Shown here: piece after piece, positions 9,101 through 14,884 of the stretch
Layout of the letters: each line of letters begins with the position of its first letter
How positions within the stretch are numbered: position 1 is the first letter of the stretch
Assembly: GCA_964654135.1 (NCBI GenBank)
Contig: CAZZHV010000009.1
Location: 1 to 35,596 of the forward strand
DNA length: 35,596 nucleotides
Reading direction: 5' to 3'
Source of the DNA: CAMLQK01 sp964654135
GTDB lineage: Bacteria; Patescibacteriota; Saccharimonadia; Saccharimonadales; UBA4665
The notes under the pieces: generated by a model
Database searches by the model: none
Told to the model about the DNA's origin: nothing
What the model saw: the letters and a program-made list of their open reading frames with translations, nothing else
Made by a program: the position numbers and the translations under genes

Positions 9101-9595
9101 ACCAGGGATAACCTTGGCACCGTAGAGGTTAGTTGCACCGTGCTGATCAGAGGTGAAGAATACACCGCTAGAACGGATAAGCTGTGACACAACAACACGT
9201 TCTGCGCCGTTAATCACAAAAGTACCGCGCTTAGTCATCCATGGGTAATCACCGAGGTAGATTTCCTGTTCTTTGACTTCACCGGTAACTTTATTGGTAA
9301 GTTCAACGACTGCCTTAAGAGGCGCTTCGTAAGAAACGTTGTTCTCGCGAGCGTCAGCTTCTGTCATCTTAGGGTCTTCAAAGTGGTAACCTTTGAAGCG
9401 CAATGATAATTTAGCACCAGTGTAGTCGTCAATCGGACTGATTTCGGCAAGTAATTCGCCCAAACCCTCAGTCACAAACCACTGGAATGATTTATTTTGG
9501 TGACCACCAAGGTCATCCAGCTCAACAGCGTCATCACGCGTGGTGAAATACACGCGCATGCCGTCGTCAGATGTAGTTTTAGCGCTTTTAGCCAC
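6191..9595 (-). CDS. rpoB: DNA-directed RNA polymerase subunit beta
   Basis: Second-largest RNA polymerase subunit, 1134 residues, without the large lineage insertions of E. coli beta. The rifampicin region lies at 384-413; residues matching E. coli Q513, D516, H526 and S531 are unchanged, while N518 is Ile. The highly conserved SVGDKLGGRHGNKGVI and the C-terminal GGQRFGEMEVWALEAYGA are present. Beyond about residue 1085 there is an acidic tail. The start codon is GTG at 9595, with AAGGGGAAG about 9 nt upstream. It is first in the rpoB-rpoC-rpsL-rpsG operon; rplJ/rplL are not upstream. The long leader (about 200 nt) carries small hairpins. Confidence 0.98.
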   Translation of the reverse strand: MAKSAKTTSDDGMRVYFTTRDDAVELDDLGGHQNKSFQWFVTEGLGELLAEISPIDDYTGAKLSLRFKGYHFEDPKMTEADARENNVSYEAPLKAVVELTNKVTGEVKEQEIYLGDYPWMTKRGTFVINGAERVVVSQLIRSSGVFFTSDQHGATNLYGAKVIPGRGAWLEFETAANGAIYVKIDRKRKIPVTTLLRALGMTENAMKEAFKATDTGASSHLQVTLDKDTTRGQSDALIEVYRRLRPGDLATVDNAKSLVENMFYNFKRFDFSRVGRYKINKRLNLDVPNTVENRVMRIEDLVAIINELIRLNNSQEPADDIDSLANRRVKLVGELVQRQFRIGLLRMERNTKDRMSMSEIESVTPGQLINARPIVAAVREFFASSQLSQFMDQINPLSELAHKRRLSSMGPGGLSRERAGLDVRDAHATHYGRICAVETPEGANIGLVLNLANYARINDYGFIEAPYRKVVEGKVTDEVVYLDAFEEEVAVIAGAGAELDDKGHFVHERVSARYRLKSGEVDASDITHMDAARNEIIGSSAGLIPFIEKNYVYRSLMGSNQQRQAVPLIQPKSPIVGTGLEKAAAHNTGQVILAEADGEVIKATGKEVVVKYAEGSVVYEPQHFIRSNEGTSINQKVVVTTGDKVAKGDVLVEGMSIQGGELALGKDLIAAFMPWSGYNFEDAIIISRKLVEDDTLTSVHIVDFMIEVRETKLGPEIVTRDIPNVSEDALRHLDDDGIVRIGAEVHPGDILVGKITPKGEQELSSEERLLRAIFGEKAKEVRDTSQRMSNGKHGKVVGVKVFSRENGHELKAGVLMQIQVFVAQMRKISVGDKLGGRHGNKGVIARILPEEDMPFMEDGRPVDIILNPLGVPSRMNLGQLFETHLGMAARALGIKVASPSFNGVPAEKIQELLAESGFPEDGKQQLFDGRTGEAFKERTTVGSMYMIKLNHMVADKIHARSTGPYTMVTQQPLGGKAQNGGQRFGEMEVWALEAYGAASTLQEMLTIKSDDVYGRSKAYESIIKKTEIVGPKVPESFNVLVKELQGLGLKVDLVHSNKVVDAEHVLATNVREEGENQSVVEVPAPLASDVDVTEDAATIDEFMVMEESEDDMASVVAATSDDDATDENNDKEVA

Positions 9596-9625
9596 TATAA
9601 CACTTCCCCTTCTTTATTAGCTCTC

Positions 9626-9683
9626 TTGTCTCTACAGCTGTGCGAGACAAAAAGAACCTCTATCCATGCCATGAAGAATAGAG
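9626..9683 (-). promoter_or_regulatory. Two small hairpins in the rpoB leader
   Basis: On the minus strand, CTCTAT...ATAGAG (9658-9683) is followed by TTGTCTC...GAGACAA (9626-9650), the second ending about 30 nt before the GTG start. A short T run separates them. They could modulate rpoB expression; no known leader class is recognised. Confidence 0.35.
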
Positions 9684-9789
9684 CTGACTGATTGTTATGT
9701 TAATTTTATCGCGCGAAGGTTTCCTAAGTTAGATGTTTTTGGCGGGCAACGCGTCTCAACGTCTTTCCACTTCCCAACTTACACTACTT

Positions 9790-9829
9790 CTTAAGATAGA
9801 ATTATCCTTAAGATAGGGTCAAATGTCAA
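9790..9829 (-). promoter_or_regulatory. rpoB operon promoter with overlapping direct repeats
   Basis: Minus strand TTGACA (9824-9829), exactly 17 bp, then GATAAT (9801-9806): a near-consensus housekeeping promoter. CTTAAGATAG occurs twice (9790-9799 and 9807-9816, one 17-bp period), one copy inside the spacer and one across the start region, as an operator might be arranged. Confidence 0.8.
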
Positions 9830-9856
9830 GTATTTTATACAGTAGCGTAATGCAAA

Positions 9857-10432
9857 CTAGGCTGCTCGCATTTCGTCAGCCAGTTCATACACACGTCCCA
9901 GCGCATGATAAACACTCGTAAGTGAGCCAGCGGTCGCCGTCAAGCTGTTAACATCCTGGTATACATTCATGCCAAGCTCAAGATAAAACTCTTGCTCATC
10001 TTCGTGTGTGACGCTGGCAATTAATGGGCGGTCAGATTGTGTTTCATCCTGAAGTGCGCAATAGAGGAGTCCTGCAGCTGTGCGAAGATACTCACCTCTT
10101 AGTGACCTATCTGGCGTAGTAATATTATGAGCAAAGACTACTTCGTCGAGGCTCGTTGTAGAACCGTGTGCAAATACTCTGCCGGTATTGAGACCATAGG
10201 CATCTGTTGCTGCAAAGTGCCGATCATTTGATCGAACAAGGTCCAATGCAATTGATTCTGCGCCTTCGTGAGTCTTGCCGTATTCACGCATAAATGCAGC
10301 GAGGCCAGATACTGCTGGGTTATAAGCAGACTGGCCTCGTAGGTTTAATTCTTTAAATTCGACATAATCATGAGTGCTTGTTGCATTCTGATATGTTGCT
10401 GTTGGGGTGCGTTCGATTAAACCATATGACAT
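9857..10432 (-). CDS. Unrecognised 191-aa protein between clpP and rpoB
   Basis: No family recognised. Soluble, with no signal peptide or membrane segment; the C-terminal third is alanine-rich and probably helical. The frame could start 9 codons earlier at 10459, but neither start has a ribosome binding site. A promoter (TTGCAT, 17 bp, TACAGT) places transcription start at or next to the ATG at 10432, so I prefer a leaderless start there, giving MSYGLIERT. The gene follows clpP on the same strand and the rpoB promoter begins right after its stop. Probably a lineage-specific gene; function unknown. Confidence 0.7.
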   Translation of the reverse strand: MSYGLIERTPTATYQNATSTHDYVEFKELNLRGQSAYNPAVSGLAAFMREYGKTHEGAESIALDLVRSNDRHFAATDAYGLNTGRVFAHGSTTSLDEVVFAHNITTPDRSLRGEYLRTAAGLLYCALQDETQSDRPLIASVTHEDEQEFYLELGMNVYQDVNSLTATAGSLTSVYHALGRVYELADEMRAA

Positions 10433-10438
10433 AGCTAG

Positions 10439-10467
10439 ACTGTACCGACACACACGCATCTATGCAA
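10439..10467 (-). promoter_or_regulatory. Promoter for a leaderless transcript
   Basis: Minus strand TTGCAT (10462-10467), a 17-bp spacer, TACAGT (10439-10444), then 6 nt to the ATG at 10432. The geometry puts +1 on the start codon. Confidence 0.4.
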
Positions 10468-10494
10468 GTAATTTGTTTACACTCTAGATATAAA

Positions 10495-11091
10495 CTATTT
10501 CGCAGGTCTTGGCGGAGAGGTAATAATTCCGTCTACGATACCATATGCTTTAGCTTCTTCAGCTGACAGCCACTTATCGCGTTCCCAGTCCTTGTGAATC
10601 TCTTCGACAGTCTTACCAGTGTTTTTAGCCATGATCTCTTCCATGACTTGCTTAAGGCGGAGAGCTTCCTTAAGGTCGTTCTCTTGGTCAGTAAGCTTAC
10701 CGCGAGTGCCACTTGATGGTTGGTGGATCATAACGGTCGAGGTTGGAAGCAAGAAGCGCTTGCCTTTAGTGCCTGAGCTCAATAAGAATGAACCCATAGA
10801 AGCTTGCATGCCGATACCGACTGTTTGGATATCGTTGGTAACGTACTGCATAGTGTCATAAATAGCCATACCATCGTATACCGCGCCACCAGGACTGTTA
10901 ATGTAGAAGTAAATGTCCTTTTTAGCGTCTTCTGATTGTAGGAACAAAAGCTGCGCCACAATTAAGTTTGCTGTTTGCGGGTTAACATCTTCACCCAAGA
11001 AAATAATGCGGTCTTTTAAAAGACGGCTGTAGATATCGTAGGCTCGCTCGACACGGCCATCTGACTCGATAACGGTTGGAACTAATGGCAT
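10495..11091 (-). CDS. clpP: ATP-dependent Clp protease proteolytic subunit ClpP
   Basis: Serine protease that forms the double-heptamer degradation chamber used by Clp ATPases such as the ClpC encoded at 32961-35456. The 198-residue length is normal. The nucleophile Ser is in GMQASMGSFLL, His in MIHQPSSG, and Asp in AYGIVDGI. The start is the ATG at 11091, preceded by GAGGAG at 7-nt spacing; the frame continues 17 codons upstream but that part lacks a ribosome binding site and lies in the promoter leader. Transcription starts from a CIRCE-overlapped promoter, so HrcA repression is expected. It normally follows tig directly; here a GC-rich plus-strand gene separates them. Confidence 0.97.
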   Translation of the reverse strand: MPLVPTVIESDGRVERAYDIYSRLLKDRIIFLGEDVNPQTANLIVAQLLFLQSEDAKKDIYFYINSPGGAVYDGMAIYDTMQYVTNDIQTVGIGMQASMGSFLLSSGTKGKRFLLPTSTVMIHQPSSGTRGKLTDQENDLKEALRLKQVMEEIMAKNTGKTVEEIHKDWERDKWLSAEEAKAYGIVDGIITSPPRPAK

Positions 11092-11124
11092 CGTATACTC
11101 CTCATTTGCTAACGTTTCTCTACC

Positions 11125-11153
11125 ATAATATGGGATTAGCACTCAAAGGTCAA
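11125..11153 (-). promoter_or_regulatory. clpP promoter
   Basis: Minus strand TTGACC (11148-11153), a 17-bp spacer, TATTAT (11125-11130). The -35 box is inside the CIRCE spacer, so bound HrcA would block sigma contact. Confidence 0.75.
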
Positions 11154-11162
11154 GAGTGCTAA
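11136..11162. promoter_or_regulatory. CIRCE operator (HrcA site) of clpP
   Basis: A perfect TTAGCACTC, 9-bp spacer, GAGTGCTAA inverted repeat, the established HrcA binding site. The spacer AAAGGTCAA is identical to that of the second copy upstream of clpC. Confidence 0.97.
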
Positions 11163-11209
11163 ACCTAACCAATTACCTCTGGGGGCTTCGCATGCACCTA
11201 CGGTTATTT

Positions 11210-11238
11210 TTGCTTTTGAGTCTATTTTATTGTACAGT
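11210..11238 (+). promoter_or_regulatory. Possible promoter of the GC-rich gene
   Basis: TTGCTT (11210-11215), 17 bp, TACAGT (11233-11238), in AT-rich DNA just before the GC-rich segment starts. Weak match to consensus; inferred from position. Confidence 0.25.
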
Positions 11239-11300
11239 TACTTTGATTTGTAACCACAGATCGTACACCCGACAAGTAGACACACAGGAAGTGAGAAATC

Positions 11301-11810
11301 ATGACTGGTACCCCGCCCCTGGGTGACATCCGCGAGACTCGACGAGCACTCGGACTGGACGACACACAGGCGTTCATCGGCGTGGTCAACAACGGCGCAC
11401 TTCGCTTGCAGCAAGGACTGCCGCCGGTACTGTCCTACAAGGACGCCCCCGACCCCACAGACGCACTGTGGCTGGCGCGTGCCGAGTGGATCACCAGGTA
11501 TTTCATCACCGTCCAGAGGCGCGGAACCTGCGTCATGGCCGACCTCGGCTACATGGCCCCGCACCACTTCAAGGTCTTCGTCAGCCCGTGGGCCTACGGC
11601 TTCAAACCCATCAAGGACATTCGAGACCTGGCCTGCGAGATCATGCGCGCTGGAAACCCGGCTGCGACGATCTTGGAAGTCGACATGAACGAAGTCGTCC
11701 TCCGCATCAGCTGGAGCACTAACCCACAGCGCATGTTCGAGGCCTGGCGGTCCGCGCTGGACAACGGATCTTCCGGTCCGATCGGTCCGCGCGTCCCCTA
11801 CGACCACTGA
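11301..11810 (+). CDS. GC-rich, apparently foreign 169-aa protein
   Basis: Family not recognised. It is a soluble protein with tryptophan- and aromatic-rich segments (for example TDALWLARAEWITRYF), basic and acidic stretches mixed, and no signal peptide. Base use differs sharply from its surroundings: the first 60 nt are about 63% G+C and most third codon positions are G or C (CTG, GCC, GTC, CGC, GAC), the pattern of actinobacterial genes. AGGAAG sits about 12 nt before the ATG. It lies on the opposite strand to all genes from 1 to 19339 and splits the tig-clpP neighbourhood. Paired hairpins and a terminator follow it. I infer recent horizontal acquisition, perhaps from an actinobacterial host. 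A 224-codon frame on the opposite strand is treated as its shadow. Confidence 0.65.
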   Translation: MTGTPPLGDIRETRRALGLDDTQAFIGVVNNGALRLQQGLPPVLSYKDAPDPTDALWLARAEWITRYFITVQRRGTCVMADLGYMAPHHFKVFVSPWAYGFKPIKDIRDLACEIMRAGNPAATILEVDMNEVVLRISWSTNPQRMFEAWRSALDNGSSGPIGPRVPYDH

Positions 11811-11845
11811 CACAACCATCGCAAGACCACAACGTGAGCTGACCG

Positions 11846-11905
11846 GTAGACGGCAGAGAACATTGATGGCTCTGCCGTCAAATCTCCCTCCTCTCTGTCG
11901 TCTAC
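11846..11905 (+). other. Mutually exclusive hairpins after the GC-rich gene
   Basis: GTAGACGGCAGAG (11846-11858) can pair with 11870-11879 (10 perfect pairs, 11-nt loop) or with 11893-11905 (13 pairs, one G-U). The two helices share the 5' arm, so only one forms at a time. There is no T run after the first; a GC-rich hairpin without a U tract is common among actinobacterial terminators. Confidence 0.5.
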
Positions 11906-11929
11906 TTGTCACTCACCAGTCTTATATAT

Positions 11930-11962
11930 AAAAACACTCCCCATATATTGAGGAGTGTTTTT
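11930..11962. terminator. Bidirectional terminator between tig and the GC-rich gene
   Basis: AAAAACACTCC (11930-11940) pairs with GGAGTGTTTTT (11952-11962), an 11-bp perfect stem with T-rich tails on both strands. It serves the convergent tig (minus) and 11301-11810 (plus) transcripts. Confidence 0.9.
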
Positions 11963-11977
11963 CTTTTAGATACCTAA

Positions 11978-13327
11978 CTATTTGTCAGTCTTCTTGGCTG
12001 CTGGCTTTTTAGCAGGAGCTTTCTTAGCAGCTGTTGCTGGCTTAGCTGCACCAACATATTCCTTAAGAATAGCGATGGTCTTCTCGCTTACCATGCGTGA
12101 AGCAATGTCGCGACGCGCTTCTGGCTTGTCGAGTTCAGCTTGCATTTGTGGGTCTGGGTATTGACCCTTAAGGAGTTGCATGCGAATTTCGAGCTCTTCA
12201 GGAGTTACCACAACCTTTTCGGCTTCAGCGATTTCGGCAAGTACCAAACCAGCCTTAACGCGAAGTTGGGCATCGCCCTTCATGCGCTCACGGTGTTCTT
12301 CGTCAGTTACACCTTCGCGTTCGAGGTGTTCCTGCCATGTTTCACCACGGTACATAAGGTTCTGGCGTTCTTCTTGTTCCATGCGGTCGATTTGTTCTTC
12401 GACAAGCACAGCTGGAATGGCAACTGTAGATTCTTCTGCAATCTTGAGTACCAAGTTGTCTACGAATTCGCGGTCGTTCTGGTATTCTTTTTCGCTTTCG
12501 AGTTGCTTCTTAACATCAGCCTTGAGCTCTTCGACGGTCTTGAATGGACCGACTTTAGCTGCAAATGCTTCGTCAAGCTTGGCCTTTTGGACTTCCTTAA
12601 CGCTCTTGATGGTAATCGTAAAGGTTACCTTGCGGCTCTGCAATGTTGCTACACCGTAGTCTTTAGGGAAAGTGATATCAAAAGTCTTTTCTTCGCCAGC
12701 TTTAAGACCGGTTACTTCAGGTTCGAAACCAGGAATAAAGGTGTTGCTACCAAGTACGAGGGGGTAGTCTTTGCCGTCAGCGCCCTGGATAGCTTCTTTA
12801 GTTTCAGCATCAACGCCCTTAAAGTCCAAAGTAACTTCGTCGCCATCTTTAGCTGCACGTTCAACGTCAACTTTTTCGGCTTCGCGGGTCTGGAGGTTAG
12901 CGATAACTTCGTCAACATCCTTGGCTGTAATAGAAATTGCAGGTTTTTCGAGCTTAATCTTCTTGTAGTCAGCGAGCGTAATAGCGCCAACAACTTCTAC
13001 TTCAATTTCGAGTTCGAGCGCGTCAAATGGTACAAACTTTTTAACGTTAACTTTTGGCTGCGCAACAGGACGAAGCTTTTGCTCGTCCAAAGCTGCAACG
13101 TAGAGCTGGTTCATTGCAATGTCGAGAAATTCTGACTGCAATGCAGTTGGATCAGCGCTCTTCTCTACGAGAGCGAGAGGTGCTTTGCCTTGGCGGAAGC
13201 CCTGAAGCTTAACGCTTTTAGCGATATGATTGAGTGCTTCTTCCTTGGCAGCGTTGAGCATAGTAGCGTCAGCCGCAATAGTAAGTTGCACGTTGGTGTC
13301 TGATAGATTTTTTTGAGTCACTTGCAT
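11978..13327 (-). CDS. tig: Trigger factor, ribosome-associated chaperone
   Basis: Peptidyl-prolyl isomerase and chaperone that receives nascent chains at the ribosome exit. About 449 residues with the usual order: N-terminal ribosome-binding domain with signature GFRQGKAP near residue 43, central FKBP-type domain (DGDEVTLDFKG... LGSNTFIPGFE), and the helical C-terminal arms. A lysine/alanine-rich tail of about 25 residues ends the protein. I chose the ATG at 13327; a TTG three codons upstream is possible, and no clear ribosome binding site decides. It follows hisS by 48 nt on the same strand, so it is likely co-transcribed. The mRNA ends at the bidirectional terminator. Confidence 0.95.
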   Translation of the reverse strand: MQVTQKNLSDTNVQLTIAADATMLNAAKEEALNHIAKSVKLQGFRQGKAPLALVEKSADPTALQSEFLDIAMNQLYVAALDEQKLRPVAQPKVNVKKFVPFDALELEIEVEVVGAITLADYKKIKLEKPAISITAKDVDEVIANLQTREAEKVDVERAAKDGDEVTLDFKGVDAETKEAIQGADGKDYPLVLGSNTFIPGFEPEVTGLKAGEEKTFDITFPKDYGVATLQSRKVTFTITIKSVKEVQKAKLDEAFAAKVGPFKTVEELKADVKKQLESEKEYQNDREFVDNLVLKIAEESTVAIPAVLVEEQIDRMEQEERQNLMYRGETWQEHLEREGVTDEEHRERMKGDAQLRVKAGLVLAEIAEAEKVVVTPEELEIRMQLLKGQYPDPQMQAELDKPEARRDIASRMVSEKTIAILKEYVGAAKPATAAKKAPAKKPAAKKTDK

Positions 13328-13375
13328 AGTTACCAACTGTAACAGATAGTGGCTCGTTTTGCCAGAGTGAGCAGC

Positions 13376-14689
13376 TTAGAAGTCTTCGTCGCGCCAATCT
13401 TTGACAATACTAACGATACGCGAAGCACTATGAGTCTCTTCAACACTGGTCATCAAGTTGCGAACCACATAGAGCTCTTCCTTAATTTCCTTTTCGCCGA
13501 TAAACATAGCATAGTGTATGCCTTTTTTGACTGCAGTTTTGATCTGCTTGTCCATTTTGCGGCCAGTTGTGTCTACTGCGACGTTTGCACCCATGTCACG
13601 CAGTTCAGCAATAATTTTCTGAGCTTTATCGTATACGTCACCGATCAATACCACGTAGACGTCAGTTTCGGGACGGAGTTTAGGTAGTAAGTCGTGCGCC
13701 TCGAGGAAGTTCTGAAGCGTTACGTCACCCATGCCAAAGCCAACTGTTGGAACTGGCTCAACGCCAAAGAGACCAACCAGGCCATCATAGCGACCACCGC
13801 CAAACATAGAACGATTGTTCTCGGTGTGCTTGTCGAATACCTCAAAGACAATATCCGTGTAGTAGTCAAAGCCACGCATCAAGGTAATATCAAAGACTGC
13901 GTTCGTTATGCGACCGCCTTCGAGTACTTCTATAAGTTTTTTGAGTTCCGTAATTGATTGGTGCTTGCGAATCACCTCAGGTAGATGTGTGATCTGCTTA
14001 ATCTTAAGGAGGCCGAGCAGCTTGTTGCTCGCACCTTCGTCACGCTGCGTAGGCGTAAAGACGGCGTCAATCTCGGCAGCAAATGTCTCAGCTGGCATCT
14101 TGTGCATACGATCAATAAGCTTCACAACTATGTGTGTTTGCGTCTCATCGAGACCAAGATATTCGTGCATGATGTAATCCATCAATTTACGACTGTTGAG
14201 CTTAATGCTGTACATGTCGTGAGTGGCACCAAATGCCTTGAGAATAGCGTCTGCAGCCTGAATAACTTCGGCTTCGGCTGTCATGTCGGCAAGACCGAAC
14301 ACGTCAACGTTTAGCTGCCAGTGTTCGCGCAAGCGACCACGCTGCGGGCGTTCATAGCGCCACAAGTTTGGAATTGAGTACCAGCGGAGCGGGTATGCAA
14401 GCTCTTGACGCTTTGCAGCTACCATACGAGAAACTGTTGGGGTCATTTCTGGACGGATAGTTACCGTACGGCCACCGCGGTCTTCAAAAACGTATGTCTG
14501 CTCGTGAACGATCTCTTCGCCCGACTTAGCGAGATACATCTCGATTGGTTCCAAAACTGGTGCATCATATTCTTCATAACCGTAACGTTCAACCACCTTA
14601 CGCATAGTGTTGAACATATATTTTTGCAAACGTTTGTCTTCGGGGTAGAAGTCACGTGCCCCTTTGTATGGTTGAGTCGATAGTTTCAT
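13376..14689 (-). CDS. hisS: Histidyl-tRNA synthetase
   Basis: Class II aminoacyl-tRNA synthetase that charges tRNA-His. The 437-residue length is normal. Visible: class II motif 2 region with WRYERPQRGRLREHWQ (about 110-125), the histidine-binding MRGFDYYTD (271-279), FGGGRYDGL (296-304), and a C-terminal anticodon-binding domain from about residue 340. AGGAAG precedes the ATG at good spacing. Transcribed with tig. Confidence 0.97.
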   Translation of the reverse strand: MKLSTQPYKGARDFYPEDKRLQKYMFNTMRKVVERYGYEEYDAPVLEPIEMYLAKSGEEIVHEQTYVFEDRGGRTVTIRPEMTPTVSRMVAAKRQELAYPLRWYSIPNLWRYERPQRGRLREHWQLNVDVFGLADMTAEAEVIQAADAILKAFGATHDMYSIKLNSRKLMDYIMHEYLGLDETQTHIVVKLIDRMHKMPAETFAAEIDAVFTPTQRDEGASNKLLGLLKIKQITHLPEVIRKHQSITELKKLIEVLEGGRITNAVFDITLMRGFDYYTDIVFEVFDKHTENNRSMFGGGRYDGLVGLFGVEPVPTVGFGMGDVTLQNFLEAHDLLPKLRPETDVYVVLIGDVYDKAQKIIAELRDMGANVAVDTTGRKMDKQIKTAVKKGIHYAMFIGEKEIKEELYVVRNLMTSVEETHSASRIVSIVKDWRDEDF

Positions 14690-14760
14690 GTTCTTCCTAT
14701 TTTACTTCATTTTCGGTTGGTAGTACTAATTCTTCTCTGTTTGGCAGCAATACTAAAGAG

Positions 14761-14786
14761 AAAGCGCCGGAATAACCCGGCACTTT
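14761..14786 (-). terminator. Terminator between the VirB6-like gene and hisS
   Basis: GCCGG (14766-14770) pairs with CCGGC (14777-14781), extended by AAAG/CTTT after one mismatch, with T-rich sequence on the minus strand after the stem. It lies about 100 nt after the stop of the 14885-18217 gene. The rest of the 14690-14884 gap shows no gene. Confidence 0.6.
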
Positions 14787-14884
14787 TATTGATCATGCAA
14801 ACAAAGCAACCGAGTTATGCCGGCAGGATATGGCTATGAGATAGGTGCATTTGTCGATTCATTGTTTTTATTATATCACATGTT

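Noticed and set aside
10495..11142. clpP start at 11142
   Set aside because: The upstream 17 codons lie in the promoter leader up to the CIRCE; GAGGAG and family alignment favour 11091.
11238..11912. 224-codon minus-strand frame antisense to the GC-rich gene
   Set aside because: Long antisense frames are expected in GC-rich coding DNA; the plus-strand frame has a ribosome binding site and better-looking protein, and this frame reads through the hairpins after it.
12140..13135. 331-codon plus-strand frame antisense to trigger factor
   Set aside because: Lies wholly inside tig, is Phe/Asn/Val-rich as shadow frames are, and has no own signals.
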